DNA of 5,226 nucleotides from assembly GCA_029821235.1 (NCBI GenBank), contig JALGTT010000107.1, positions 1 to 5,226 of the forward strand. Reading direction: 5' to 3'. Positions 5,039 through 5,226 of this stretch are shown one piece after another. The notes beneath the pieces are model-generated. The model ran no database searches. It saw only the letters and a program-made list of their open reading frames with translations, and was not told where the DNA came from. The translations under genes were made by a program, and so were the position numbers. Every line of letters begins with the position of its first letter. Within the stretch, counting starts at the first letter, position 1. Origin of the DNA: Candidatus Hebobacteria bacterium (lineage in GTDB: Bacteria; Armatimonadota; Hebobacteria; Hebobacterales; Hebobacteraceae).

Positions 5039-5226
5039 ATGACAGAGACACCGGCGCCTGAGAACGCCACCCCGAAAGAGGAACAGACCCCGGCCGAGAG
5101 TGCGGCCGCACCGCCCGAGGCCGCTCCGCCGGCTGCTGCGGCCCCCTCCCCGGGCCAGCCGGCCGAGGCCGGCGCACAAGCGTCCGCCCCTTCGACCGCG
5201 GCCCCCGCGCCGCGGCCGGCTCCGCC
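5039..5226 (+). CDS. rpsR: Probable ribosomal protein S18 with Ala/Pro/Glu-rich N-terminal extension, 3' end cut off
   Basis: An open frame runs from an ATG at 5039 to the end of the window (62 full codons) without a stop. AAGGAAGG ends 5 nt before the ATG, a strong ribosome site, and the gene lies 42 nt after ssb. The visible part begins MTETPAPENATPKEEQ and is low-complexity: 37 of 62 residues are Ala or Pro, with seven Glu and only two basic residues. No folded domain is visible. Identification as S18 rests on the conserved rpsF-ssb-rpsR order, not on sequence. S18 is normally under 100 residues and basic, so this would be a long acidic extension before the S18 core. The composition resembles the SSB tail next door. 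Another protein with a disordered start is possible. Confidence 0.55.
   Translation, partial: MTETPAPENATPKEEQTPAESAAAPPEAAPPAAAAPSPGQPAEAGAQASAPSTAAPAPRPAP

Noticed and set aside
4439..5179. Minus-strand reading frame of 246 codons opposite ssb
   Set aside because: Gly/Arg/Leu-rich antisense of ssb and of the Ala/Pro-rich start of the next gene; no domain and no ribosome site.

Overview
The window is GC-rich bacterial chromosome with tightly packed, ordinary-looking genes and no mobile element, CRISPR array, tRNA or rRNA that I can see. A type HIII RNase H beside an rpsF-ssb cluster, with GC-rich codon use and Ala/Pro/Glu-rich disordered tails, fits a high-GC lineage. Armatimonadota or another deep-branching high-GC phylum is a guess I cannot settle from this sequence.

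Layout. Positions 1-267 (+) hold the C-terminal end of a small membrane protein of the COG2426 / Sm_multidrug_ex type. It converges on a four-gene minus-strand run. In transcription order this run is an ABC transporter ATPase (2859-3797, TTG start), an ABC-2 type permease (1963-2862, GTG start, 4-nt overlap), a membrane-anchored TPR protein with a C-terminal four-cysteine knuckle (1055-1957, 5-nt gap), and an RNase HIII lacking the usual N-terminal substrate-binding domain (300-971, 83-nt gap). The first three look like one exporter module. RNase HIII appears to be carried on the same transcript, since no promoter is visible in front of it.

The 3798-4164 interval is a divergent control region. 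A minus-strand promoter (TTGACA, 18 bp, TATACT) drives the ABC operon. A plus-strand promoter with an extended -10 (TGG-TATAAT) drives the ribosomal operon. The two -35 boxes are 11 bp apart. A perfect 7-bp inverted repeat brackets the plus-strand -10 box. The plus-strand leader of about 175 nt carries several strong GC hairpins and two GGAAGG copies that can both pair with one CCTTCC.

The plus-strand operon reads rpsF (S6), ssb, then a gene cut by the window edge whose Ala/Pro/Glu-rich start is probably an N-terminal extension of ribosomal protein S18 (rpsR), as expected from the conserved rpsF-ssb-rpsR order. A 17-codon mini-ORF may be coupled to the rpsF stop. The SSB lacks the canonical C-terminal DDxPF tip.

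The points most worth a second look are the TPR/zinc-knuckle protein tied to the ABC exporter, the domain-minimal RNase HIII, the non-canonical SSB tail, the acidic extension on the presumed S18, and the structured rpsF leader. I see no clear evidence of a wholly new system.
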